Origin: Lysobacter sp.
Lineage (GTDB): Bacteria; Pseudomonadota; Gammaproteobacteria; Xanthomonadales; Xanthomonadaceae
Assembly (NCBI GenBank): GCA_008015835.1
Contig: SSGH01000020.1
Location: forward strand, 55,526 to 119,525
Direction of reading: 5' to 3'
Length of the DNA: 64,000 nucleotides
Part shown: positions 9,492 to 17,090 of the stretch, in pieces
How positions within the stretch are numbered: the stretch's first letter is position 1
How the letters are laid out: every line of letters begins with the position of its first letter
Position numbers and translations under genes: made by a program
Notes under the pieces: model-generated
The model's input: only the letters and a program-made list of their open reading frames with translations
The model's database searches: none
Told to the model about the DNA's origin: nothing

Positions 9492-10087
9492 AAAGCCACT
9501 CGTCCAGACAGATGTCGCATATGATTTCACTTGTGTGTCTCATAACGGTTACTGCTTGCGCCAGTACTCGTGAAAAACATCAACGAGATAGATTGGATGA
9601 GGCTGATCTTGCGAGGGCTATAGCATGCGTGAGAGGTAATATGCCGTTAGAGGTTAATTTCGCAATAGAAAACAACCCGCATCAGATAGTTGGAGGCGAA
9701 GTGGATAAGGAGTATCTTGCAAAACTTTCTAGTCAAGTTGATGCGAGAATATCTAATGTCTTGCGCGAATCCGCTCTTAATAGTTGGTCAAATGTTACCG
9801 CGCGCCGCACCCCGGATTGGAGCTATGATTTTGTTTCTTCCTTGGAGGATGAAATGGCAGTATCAATCATAGATCGATCCCCCAGGCTACTGAATATCGA
9901 GTACTGCGGCGGTCATGATGATGTTGGTAACGCTTTTCTTGTTTTGATTTCTGACTACTTTCTTCGGGCATCAATGTCCGGTAAAAATGATGCCGATAGC
10001 CCTGCACAAAATGTAGTAATGCTCGGTGTTGCGCTCACTCTGGCAAAAATCGAATTTGAGCCGAAGTATTTGTTCAAGAAAAAATGA
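9488..10087 (+). CDS. Putative lipoprotein, candidate immunity protein for the Rhs tip
   Basis: This 199-residue protein starts at an ATG that overlaps the Rhs stop by four bases (ATGA), so translation is probably coupled. The N-terminus has a positively charged end, a hydrophobic core and a lipobox-like 'TVTAC' (Cys about residue 24), predicting a lipoprotein facing the periplasm. The rest is hydrophilic, has no motif I recognise and ends in a Lys-rich tail. Codon use is clearly AT-richer than the chromosome and matches the preceding toxin tip. Location, overlap and composition suggest it protects the cell against the Rhs tip. That role is inference from context, as no known immunity family is recognised. 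Confidence 0.75.
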   Translation: MKSHSSRQMSHMISLVCLITVTACASTREKHQRDRLDEADLARAIACVRGNMPLEVNFAIENNPHQIVGGEVDKEYLAKLSSQVDARISNVLRESALNSWSNVTARRTPDWSYDFVSSLEDEMAVSIIDRSPRLLNIEYCGGHDDVGNAFLVLISDYFLRASMSGKNDADSPAQNVVMLGVALTLAKIEFEPKYLFKKK

Positions 10088-10134
10088 GTTTCCAAAGGGT
10101 GTGCGAGTTTGGTAATTCTCGAGATATATAGGCT

Positions 10135-10413
10135 GTGGCGTACGATTCTCCGACGCGGGAGATCGAGTTGTTCCGACCCAGCACGACGACCGACATCAAC
10201 ACGCAGCCGGTCGAGGTGGTCACGAGCGAGGTGTTGGCGCGCGACGTCTACGGTAACGTGACCGAATCGGTCAATCTCAATAACGTGCGCAGCGTAGCGC
10301 GTTACGTCACGCTGGGGCGCGCCTATTACGCATGGCAACAAACCGATCCGGTCAACACGATAGTGCGCTTCCGCAGGAAGATCGCGACCACGGCGTCGCC
10401 GACGGGATGGCTT
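10135..10413 (+). pseudogene. Orphan Rhs core fragment
   Basis: The translated fragment matches an internal part of the Rhs protein encoded at about 5880-6225. Over a 67-residue stretch beginning IELFRP and ending DPVNTI, 57 residues are identical. A following block (FRRKIATTASPTGW against FRSKITATASPTGW) also matches, but about 30 residues between the two blocks are missing. There is no convincing ribosome binding site. The match stops abruptly at the 3' end of the convergent sugar dehydrogenase gene. This is a displaced piece left by duplication or recombination of an Rhs core, not an independent gene. The open frame continues to 11610, but only as antisense to the dehydrogenase. Confidence 0.85.
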
Positions 10414-10419
10414 TGCATC

Positions 10420-11688
10420 TCAAAACCCCACCGGCGTGAGCTTCAACAACCGTCCGCCCGCGCCGTCCTCCAGCAGCCACAGCGCGCCGTCGGGGCCTTG
10501 TTCCACTTCGCGGATGCGTTGGCCCATCGGGTAGCGTTCGGCTTCGCGGGCGGTGACGCCGTCGAATTGGATGCGCACCAGCGCTTGCGAGGCGAGGCCG
10601 CCGATGAAGCCGTGGTGTTTGAACTGCGGGAACAAGTCGCCGGAGTAGATGACGAAACCCGCGGGCGCGATCACCGGTGTCCACCATGCTTCCGGCGCGT
10701 TGTAGCCGTCGTTCGGGGAATGATCCGGAATCGCGCTGCCGTCGTAGTTGTCGCCGTTGGAAACGCGCGGCCAGCCGTAGTTGCTGCCGCGTTCGATCAG
10801 ATTCAATTCGTCGCCGCCGGCCGGGCCCATTTCGTGCACCCACACGCGGCCGCCGGCGTCGCGCGCGATGCCGAGCGGATTACGGTGCCCGAGCGACCAG
10901 ATTTGCGCGGTCACGCCGCCTTGCGCGAAGAACGGGTTGTCGCTGGGCGGCGAGCCGTCGTCGTTCAAACGCAGCACCTTGCCGAGATTGCCGGTCATGT
11001 CCTGCGCGGGATCGAACTTCTGACGCTCGCCGGAGGTGATCCACAACTTGCCGCCGCCGTCGAACATCAGGCGATGGCCGTAGTGGCCTTCGCCGCTGAC
11101 TTTGGGCGACTGCCGCCAAATTACCTGCGCGCCACTCAGGCTGCCGCCGCCGTTGGCGTCGAGAGTGAGCTGCGCACGCGCCACCACCGCGCCGCGCGTG
11201 CTGTTCGCGCCGGCCTCGGCGTAGCTGTAGTAAACGTAGCGATTGTTCGCGAACTGCGGGTGCAGCACCACGTCGCCGAAACCGCCTTGGCCGCCGTAGG
11301 CCACCGTCGGCGCGCCGGTCACGGTGCCGATGGCGTTCGTCGCCGGGTTGTAGAGTTTCAGCGCGCCCGCTTTTTCGGTGACCAACAAACGGCCGTCGGG
11401 CAGAAAGGTCATCGCCCACGGCTCGTTGAATGTGGCCTTGGGCGTCGACACGAACGGCGGATTCGGCACGCGACGCGACGGATTCGGCCGGCTGCGGATC
11501 GGCGGCGGCTTCGCGGCTTCGGGGCTCGCGGCCTGCGTCGCGGGCGCGGCGCCCGAGTGGCGACGTTCGCCGTTTTTGCGGTCGGACAGCGTCGCGCCGT
11601 CGCTACTTAACGTGCCGCTGCAGGCGACCAGCGAGACCGAGACCAGCACGGCGGCGCACAGCGGGCGAAGAAAGGTCGTTTTGCGCAT
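10420..11688 (-). CDS. PQQ-type soluble sugar (aldose) dehydrogenase lipoprotein
   Basis: This 422-residue protein has an N-terminal signal ending in a lipobox-like 'VSLVAC' and a low-complexity Pro/Ser-rich spacer. A six-bladed beta-propeller of the YliI/soluble-glucose-dehydrogenase family follows. Typical segments are 'PWAMTFLPDGRLLVTEKAGAL', 'GGQGGFGDVVLHP', 'SGEGHYGHRLMFDGGGKLW', 'SLGHRNPLGIARD', 'HEMGPAGGDELNLI' and 'NYGWP'. Family members oxidise aldose sugars in the periplasm with PQQ. The start is set at the ATG preceded by GAGGGA. The open frame extends 110 residues further upstream but has no signal sequence or family match there. It converges on the orphan Rhs fragment, whose end abuts its stop codon. 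Confidence 0.88.
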   Translation of the reverse strand: MRKTTFLRPLCAAVLVSVSLVACSGTLSSDGATLSDRKNGERRHSGAAPATQAASPEAAKPPPIRSRPNPSRRVPNPPFVSTPKATFNEPWAMTFLPDGRLLVTEKAGALKLYNPATNAIGTVTGAPTVAYGGQGGFGDVVLHPQFANNRYVYYSYAEAGANSTRGAVVARAQLTLDANGGGSLSGAQVIWRQSPKVSGEGHYGHRLMFDGGGKLWITSGERQKFDPAQDMTGNLGKVLRLNDDGSPPSDNPFFAQGGVTAQIWSLGHRNPLGIARDAGGRVWVHEMGPAGGDELNLIERGSNYGWPRVSNGDNYDGSAIPDHSPNDGYNAPEAWWTPVIAPAGFVIYSGDLFPQFKHHGFIGGLASQALVRIQFDGVTAREAERYPMGQRIREVEQGPDGALWLLEDGAGGRLLKLTPVGF

Positions 11689-11929
11689 AGGATCCCTCGG
11701 GGGCGGGATGGGGTGGGGGCGCGATGCGCGGCCCGGAGCGCCTTTGCTGGGACGAATGAGCCGCAGCGGCATCTTGCCTGCGAACGGGGCGCGGTTGTCT
11801 GAACGGGAGCGGGCAAGCGTCATGATTTCGGGTGCGCCAAGCGGGTTTTTCCTCCGCGTCATCGATCGCGTGCGGCGGCCGGCCGACCTCGGATTCACCG
11901 GTGTCGTCGCAGCGAGGCGATGCTGTCGG

Positions 11930-13393
11930 CTAACCGCTCCTGGGAAGCGCCGCCGCCAAGTCGCGAAACGCAGCGAGCGCGGCTTCGAGATGATCGATGA
12001 TTTCCTGCTGCAGCACATCCGGCGGCGGCAAGTCGTCGAGATTGTCCAGGCTGTCGTCCTTGAGCCAGAAAAGATCGAGGCTGGCTTTGTCGCGGGCGAT
12101 CAACGTCTTGTAGTCGAAATAGCGAAAGCGCTCGGACGCTTTGCGTTTGTGCCGGTTGGCCGGGTTGTAAGCCTCGACGAACTCCTGCAGGTCTTCGCGG
12201 CGCAGCGGCTTTGTCTTCAGGGTGAAATGCTTGTTGGTGCGCAGATCGTAGATCCATACGCCTTTGGTGTGGACCTTGCCGTCCTTGGGCTTCGCGTCGA
12301 AGAACAGCACGTTCGCCTTCACGCCCTGCGCGTAGAAGATGCCGGTCGGCAAGCGCAGCAGGGTGTGGACGTCGCAGGTTTCCAGCAGTTTACGGCGGAT
12401 CTTCTCGCCCGCGCCGCCCTCGAACAGCACGTTGTCGGGCAGCACCACCGCGGCTTGGCCGGTGCTCTTCAGCATCGAGACGATGTGCTGAAGGAAGTTG
12501 AGCTGTTTGTTCGAGGTGGTCTGCCAGAAGTCGATCCGTTCGTAGGTCAGCGCATCGCGGTCTTCCTCGCCGTCTTCGTTGGTGATGGTCATGCTGCTCT
12601 TCTTGCCGAAGGGCGGATTGGCCAGCACGTAATCGAAGGTCTGTTTCGGCTCGGAGATCAGCGCATCGGACCGCTGCACGAGAGGCTCGCCGTCGAGGTC
12701 GCCGATGTTGTGCAGAAACAGGTTCATCAGGCACAGGCGGCGGGTCGAGGCGACGATCTCGCTGCCGAAGAAGGTCTCGTGCTTCAGGAATTTCTGCTGG
12801 CGCTTGTCGAGCTTCATGTCTTTCCGGGTGAGCCATTCATAGGCACCGAGGAAAAAGCCGCCGGTGCCGCAGGCCGGGTCGGCGATGGTCTTGCCCGGCT
12901 CGGGCTGCACGCACTCGACCATCGCTTGGATCAGCGCGCGTGGGGTGAAGTACTGGCCGGCGCCGCTCTTGGTGTCTTCCGCGTTCTTCTGCAGCAGCCC
13001 TTCGTACATGTCGCCTTTGATGTCGGACTCCAGTCCTAGCCAGTTCTCCGCATCGATCATCTGCACCAGCCGCGATAGCTTGGCCGGGTCGTGAATCTTG
13101 TTCTGGGCCTTGAAGAAGATCGCGCTGAGCACACCGGGTTTTTCGCCGAGTTTCTGCAAGACATCCAGATAGTGCGTTTCGAGATCGGCGCCGGTCTTGC
13201 TCTTCAGGCTGGTCCAGTCGTACTTCTTCGGGATCGGCAACTCGCGCGAATGCGGCGGCTGCGAATACTCGTGCGCCAGCTTCAGGAACAACAACGACGT
13301 GAGCTGTTCCAGATAGTCGCCGTAGCCCACGCCGTCGTCGCGCAGGGTATGGCAGAAATTCCAGATCTTCTGGACGAGGGCGTTGCTGTTCAT
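11930..13393 (-). CDS. hsdM: Type I restriction-modification system methyltransferase subunit HsdM
   Basis: This 487-residue N6-adenine DNA methyltransferase begins with the helical HsdM N-terminal domain (NALVQKIWNFCHTLRDDGVGYGDY). The catalytic Rossmann domain follows, with the SAM-binding motif DPACGTGGF at about 172-180 and the catalytic NPPF at about 259-262. With HsdS it methylates the recognition site; with HsdR it forms the restriction complex. The start is the ATG at 13393; the 24 residues upstream in the frame have no family match. It is the last gene of the minus-strand hsd operon. A 96-base AT-richer gap separates it from the Schlafen-type gene, so it may also have its own promoter. 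Confidence 0.95.
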   Translation of the reverse strand: MNSNALVQKIWNFCHTLRDDGVGYGDYLEQLTSLLFLKLAHEYSQPPHSRELPIPKKYDWTSLKSKTGADLETHYLDVLQKLGEKPGVLSAIFFKAQNKIHDPAKLSRLVQMIDAENWLGLESDIKGDMYEGLLQKNAEDTKSGAGQYFTPRALIQAMVECVQPEPGKTIADPACGTGGFFLGAYEWLTRKDMKLDKRQQKFLKHETFFGSEIVASTRRLCLMNLFLHNIGDLDGEPLVQRSDALISEPKQTFDYVLANPPFGKKSSMTITNEDGEEDRDALTYERIDFWQTTSNKQLNFLQHIVSMLKSTGQAAVVLPDNVLFEGGAGEKIRRKLLETCDVHTLLRLPTGIFYAQGVKANVLFFDAKPKDGKVHTKGVWIYDLRTNKHFTLKTKPLRREDLQEFVEAYNPANRHKRKASERFRYFDYKTLIARDKASLDLFWLKDDSLDNLDDLPPPDVLQQEIIDHLEAALAAFRDLAAALPRSG

Positions 13394-13489
13394 ATGAATG
13401 CTGTCTGGGGTAGCGCCGCAACTTGGGCGAGGTCGGCGAGATAATAAGCTCGCGATAAATACCATTAAAATCAGTTAGTTACACTTCTG

Positions 13490-14986
13490 TCACTGGTTGT
13501 TATCCGTCGGGTTGGAAAAAGAGCCGGGAATTCGCGGTGAGCGGCCTTGATCCGGCTTGTGATAGACCATGTTGCGCTTAGCACGGCTGGGGTCGGCGAT
13601 GAGGAGGCCTTGCTCTACCCAGCGTTTGAGCAGCTTCGATGACTTCAATGTGTCGAGCCCGGCGATCACGCAGAGGTCTCGGTTTCCTATCGGCCCATTC
13701 CGGTCGATCCAGTCGCTGACTTGCCCCCAGATGGGCGGCTGTTCTTCGTTCAGCAGAGTGACGATGATCGCATCCTGAGCCTCCTCCCGGATTTCGCGGA
13801 ATTGCGGCGGATAGAGGTTGTTGCTGCGCATCACGCTGAACATCATGCGTACGCCTTCGCCGGCGTCCACGTTGGGCGGCTCTGGAAATTCTCGAAGATT
13901 GCTCGCGATCAACGGGTTGCGAGCGAACGATCCGGCGCTGTCGATCGTCGCCGCGGTGATTCGCCCCGGGAAAAGCCCCGGGCTGATGACCTCGATGCGA
14001 TTGTCGAAGATTCGGATATGCACATCGCGATTCAGTCGGTAGTCTCGATGGATAAGCGCATTGGTGATGGCTTCTTTGATGACACGTTCTGGATAGCGGT
14101 GAGTGGTTCGGAAGCCGGAGGATGCAAGAACCAGTCCGCCCGCCAGTTCGTCCAACACATAGGCATGGGTCTGCTCGATCAGTCGATACAACGGGCCGGA
14201 CAATGTCTTAGGCGTTTTCTTGAGATTCGGCACTTCCCCGGCTTCGATCGCGGCTCCCTTGTAATGGAAGACTCGGACATCCGCGCGCGATCCGATGGAC
14301 GCAAGCAGGCCGCCCGGGTGATCCGCGAACAGCAAGACCGCTGCGCGCAACGGTTTCAATTCATTGCCTACCTTCTTCGCCAGACCGATGCGATGGAGCT
14401 GATCGGCGATGCCGGTAGCAGTCAAGCCGCGCCCGCGCAGATACAGGCGCCAAGTGTCTGTGTCCAATAGATCGAAATCGACATCTACCGGCTCGGTCTC
14501 CGCGCTTCTCACACCGCGACGATAAGAGAGGTCGGTGATTTCGCCAGCGGACAATTGGCGATTGCTGGCTTGGCCGCGCACCCAAGTGCCGTTGTCGAGG
14601 ATGGAATGCACCTTATCGCTCGGTTGCACGTAGATGGCGAGAATGTGGCCGCTGCTGCCGTCCCGTAGAGCGCACGACAAACGGAAGACAGAAAGCTCGT
14701 CAATGGTGGGCACATGATGCGTTCTGAGCTTGCGCATCAATTCGTCGACCGCCTCAGGGTTTTCGCCGATACCGAAAAGGCGCGCCTTGCCCTTCGCTTT
14801 CTCCGCATCTTCGATGCCGAGCACGAGCCAACCTCCGTTGGTATTCGCGAAAGCGCATATGGCTTCCAAAGCCTTTCCGACCATCTTCCCCGATACGCGC
14901 TTGGTTTCGAGCCAATTCTCCTCCCGCGAGGCGATCACTCGCTCAACGAACTGGGTCGTCCACTGCTGGTCCTTCACATCAATCAT
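13490..14986 (-). CDS. Schlafen/AlbA_2-domain protein with GHKL-like ATPase region, inside the hsd operon
   Basis: The N-terminal AlbA_2 (Schlafen core) domain of this 498-residue protein spans about residues 10-140. Its conserved acidic/basic residues lie in 'ENWLETKR' (Glu27, Lys29) and 'FANTNGGWLVLGIED' (ending Asp60). A HATPase_c_4-type region with 'EAITNALIHRDYRL' and 'VISPGLFPGRI' follows at about 300-350. A winged-helix-like C-terminus ends the protein. This architecture is often annotated as RecG-related transcriptional regulator or ATP-dependent helicase-like. Schlafen relatives include RNases and defence effectors. The start overlaps the stop of the upstream truncated rhuM by four bases (ATGA). 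Its place between hsdS and hsdM suggests a co-regulated accessory defence or control role. The actual activity is unknown. Confidence 0.85.
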   Translation of the reverse strand: MIDVKDQQWTTQFVERVIASREENWLETKRVSGKMVGKALEAICAFANTNGGWLVLGIEDAEKAKGKARLFGIGENPEAVDELMRKLRTHHVPTIDELSVFRLSCALRDGSSGHILAIYVQPSDKVHSILDNGTWVRGQASNRQLSAGEITDLSYRRGVRSAETEPVDVDFDLLDTDTWRLYLRGRGLTATGIADQLHRIGLAKKVGNELKPLRAAVLLFADHPGGLLASIGSRADVRVFHYKGAAIEAGEVPNLKKTPKTLSGPLYRLIEQTHAYVLDELAGGLVLASSGFRTTHRYPERVIKEAITNALIHRDYRLNRDVHIRIFDNRIEVISPGLFPGRITAATIDSAGSFARNPLIASNLREFPEPPNVDAGEGVRMMFSVMRSNNLYPPQFREIREEAQDAIIVTLLNEEQPPIWGQVSDWIDRNGPIGNRDLCVIAGLDTLKSSKLLKRWVEQGLLIADPSRAKRNMVYHKPDQGRSPRIPGSFSNPTDNNQ

Positions 14987-15384
14987 TGGAATAGGCCCGG
15001 TGCTTTTTCGTGCGACGCCCTAGGAATACCACGCCGGCTGTGCACGGCACGGCTACGCGGAAGGAGCAGGGCGCCACGGGGCGAACGGACCCGGAAGCCC
15101 ACGGCCAGTATCGGCTCCAGCCGGTAGAGTTTGACGGTACGACGCACCTCGCGGCCGCCCTCGGATCGAACTTGTAAGTCATCCTTACAAGTTGCCTCCT
15201 CTGTCAATTCCGCTTTCTTGTACACCGACCGGATGTGCTGGGTGATGTTCTGCGGGGTGGTGTCGAACAGCTCCGTCATCTCGGCCTGGGTCAGCCAGAC
15301 GGTGTCGCCGGCTGCGCGCAAGTGCAGCTCGGCCCGGCCGTCCTCGGTGGGGTAGAGGATCAGCTCGCCTTGGTGGTCGCTCAT
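14983..15384 (-). pseudogene. RhuM-family protein, truncated
   Basis: The first ~105 residues match the conserved N-terminal part of RhuM/virulence-RhuM proteins: 'ILYPTEDGRAELHLRA', 'TVWLTQAEMTELFDTT', 'NITQHIRSVYKKAEL', then 'VKLYRLEPILAVGFRVRSPRG'. Full-length members continue with a conserved 'FRRWAT' region and are usually over 300 residues. Here the match stops after VRSPRG, and 29 unrelated Arg/Pro-rich residues lead to the stop, so most of the protein is lost. The start ATG overlaps the hsdS stop by four bases, and the stop overlaps the start of the AlbA_2 gene. The remnant therefore still keeps the operon translationally continuous. RhuM genes often lie in type I restriction loci. 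Confidence 0.75.
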
Positions 15385-17090
15385 GCGCGCTCCTTGGCTT
15401 TGCGAGGCTTGCGACTCGAAGCGTGTGCATTGGTAGCGGGGGCGGGATTTGAACCTGCGCGCCGACCTTTGCTTCGAGCCGTCGGTGCCTGCTCGCGCGC
15501 CGCCCGGATGCGGGCCAACAGTTCGCGGGCCGGTTCGTCGTTGGGGTCTTGCGGGACCAGTTGGCCGGAGAAGGCGGCTTTGAGGATGTTTTTGCGTTGG
15601 GCGGCGGCTTGTCTTAAAGCGTTAGCAATAGCTGCTTCCTGCAGGCTCACGCTTATCAGTGCGTCATCCAATCTCCCAATTACCTGTTTCTGCTCCTCGG
15701 CGGGCGGTAGCGGCACATGTAGCGGAGCGATGTCGGGATTATTGATCTGAGGAATATTGGAGCCATCGGACAACTTGGCAAGGTCAATTCCCTTGAACCA
15801 AGACCAGAGCCATTCGGCCGTGCTAGGGACCGCAACTAACCCCATCATGTTCAAGTCGTAGGCGGCAGCGATGCTGAGCCTCCTCTTTTTGTTGGTTGCA
15901 ATTGCCCCGCCTCGTTTTGGAAACACAATCGTCCCCGGAGGAGCTATCTTCAGGCCGAGTTCGCTTGCATCTTCTTGAGCGAAACGCGCTGATGCTTCGA
16001 CAAGCGCACTTTCGTTCCCGGGAGCATTCATGTCTCCAACCTTAAACCATTGAACAACACCATCATCTCGCACGAATTTGCTCGCGTCTTTTGGTGTGTG
16101 ACCACTCACAAGTTCTGCTAGTTGCTCAATCGTCGCCCACGTCCACCTTTCCGGCAGCGGAGGCAGATCGGTGAGATCGGGCGCAACAGGTTCGCGATAC
16201 TTGTCTTGCCAGTCTTTGGGCGGGGTATTGCCCTGCTCGGCGAACTTGGCGAGTTGCTTCTGTTCCCAGCGCACGCGGCGTTCGCGCAGGATGCGTTGCA
16301 GCAGTTCGGCGCCGGTTTCCTGCGCCTCGTCATCCCGGCGCAAGCCGGGATCCCGCTTTCGATCTCGATCGTCTTTGGAGCGGCTGGATCCCGGCTTGCG
16401 CCGGGATGACGCGCTTTGGGCCGCGCGCCAGTCGGCGGTCAACGCGCCTTCCACCGCGGCCTTCAGCAGCGACTGGCGGTACTGCGCCAGCTTGCGCTGC
16501 GCGGCCTTCAGCTCGGCGACGCCGGCGTCGAGGTCGGAGAGTAGTTCTTCTAGCTTTTCGACGATGCGGACCTGCTCTGCGTAAGGCGCGATGCGAACGT
16601 GTAGCCTCTTAAAACGGTCGTGAGTAATATTCAAACCGCTATCGCTGCCCCCGGTTTTCATATTGTCGATGGCTAATTGGGCCTCTTCTGTCTGAAGCCA
16701 CGCCTCAAGGTATCGAGGGTCGGTCGCACCATGAATTGCCCGGAACCGATACATTTTCCCCGACATGAGGAGTCTGGGTTCAGTCGCTCTTATTAGGCAA
16801 GCGACGCCACATCTGACACGAGGCCCAGCGCACGTTATTAGAAGATCTCCTACGAATACTTCAATCTCTGGTCTCGGACTCAGGCTTACTGGGAGTCGCT
16901 TGTGGTGCTGCGGACAAAACTCTCCTGCTTGAACTGCGGTGGTTTTAAGAACCGCCCACTCGTCCAAGGATGCTCTAGGCTCTTTATGGCATTGTGGACT
17001 CCAGCCTTGATGAATTTTCCGGCCATCCGACTGGATATCTATTACCTCATCGATCTCTACGATCTCCCATGAAATTGGTACATCAGTCAC
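15381..17090 (-). CDS. hsdS: Type I restriction-modification specificity subunit HsdS with an inserted palindromic element
   Basis: HsdS sets the DNA sequence recognised by the HsdR/M/S complex. This 569-residue protein has two target-recognition halves. The first is about residues 1-170, followed by the conserved coiled helix 'EQVRIVEKLEELLSDLDAGV'. The second is about 325-490, followed by 'EEQKQVIGRLDDAL'. Both linkers have the LKAAxxGxL-type end (LLKAAVEGALT, ILKAAFSGQLV). The start is a GTG that overlaps the hsdR stop by four bases. Between the halves, 28 residues rich in Arg and Asp are encoded by an 84-base palindromic repeat that keeps the frame. Both recognition regions are AT-richer than the rest, as is usual for these exchangeable domains. 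Confidence 0.93.
   Translation of the reverse strand: MTDVPISWEIVEIDEVIDIQSDGRKIHQGWSPQCHKEPRASLDEWAVLKTTAVQAGEFCPQHHKRLPVSLSPRPEIEVFVGDLLITCAGPRVRCGVACLIRATEPRLLMSGKMYRFRAIHGATDPRYLEAWLQTEEAQLAIDNMKTGGSDSGLNITHDRFKRLHVRIAPYAEQVRIVEKLEELLSDLDAGVAELKAAQRKLAQYRQSLLKAAVEGALTADWRAAQSASSRRKPGSSRSKDDRDRKRDPGLRRDDEAQETGAELLQRILRERRVRWEQKQLAKFAEQGNTPPKDWQDKYREPVAPDLTDLPPLPERWTWATIEQLAELVSGHTPKDASKFVRDDGVVQWFKVGDMNAPGNESALVEASARFAQEDASELGLKIAPPGTIVFPKRGGAIATNKKRRLSIAAAYDLNMMGLVAVPSTAEWLWSWFKGIDLAKLSDGSNIPQINNPDIAPLHVPLPPAEEQKQVIGRLDDALISVSLQEAAIANALRQAAAQRKNILKAAFSGQLVPQDPNDEPARELLARIRAAREQAPTARSKGRRAGSNPAPATNAHASSRKPRKAKERA
16328..16411. repeat. REPIN-like palindromic element inside hsdS
   Basis: Two 26-base arms in inverted orientation (CGTCATCCCGGCGCAAGC... 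at 16328-16353 and its complement at 16386-16411) enclose 32 bases. The element is exactly 84 bases, so it adds 28 codons to hsdS without a stop or frameshift. The arms resemble the dispersed CGTCATCCCGGC-type repeats found between genes in many proteobacteria. Confidence 0.85.

Noticed and set aside
10414..11610. Continuation of the Rhs fragment frame to a 491-residue protein
   Set aside because: Beyond 10413 the frame reads antisense to the sugar dehydrogenase and loses all similarity to Rhs.
11700..11930. Left attachment site of the restriction island
   Set aside because: No copy of the tRNA-Ala 3' end or any other clear direct repeat of the right border was found here, and no integrase gene is present.
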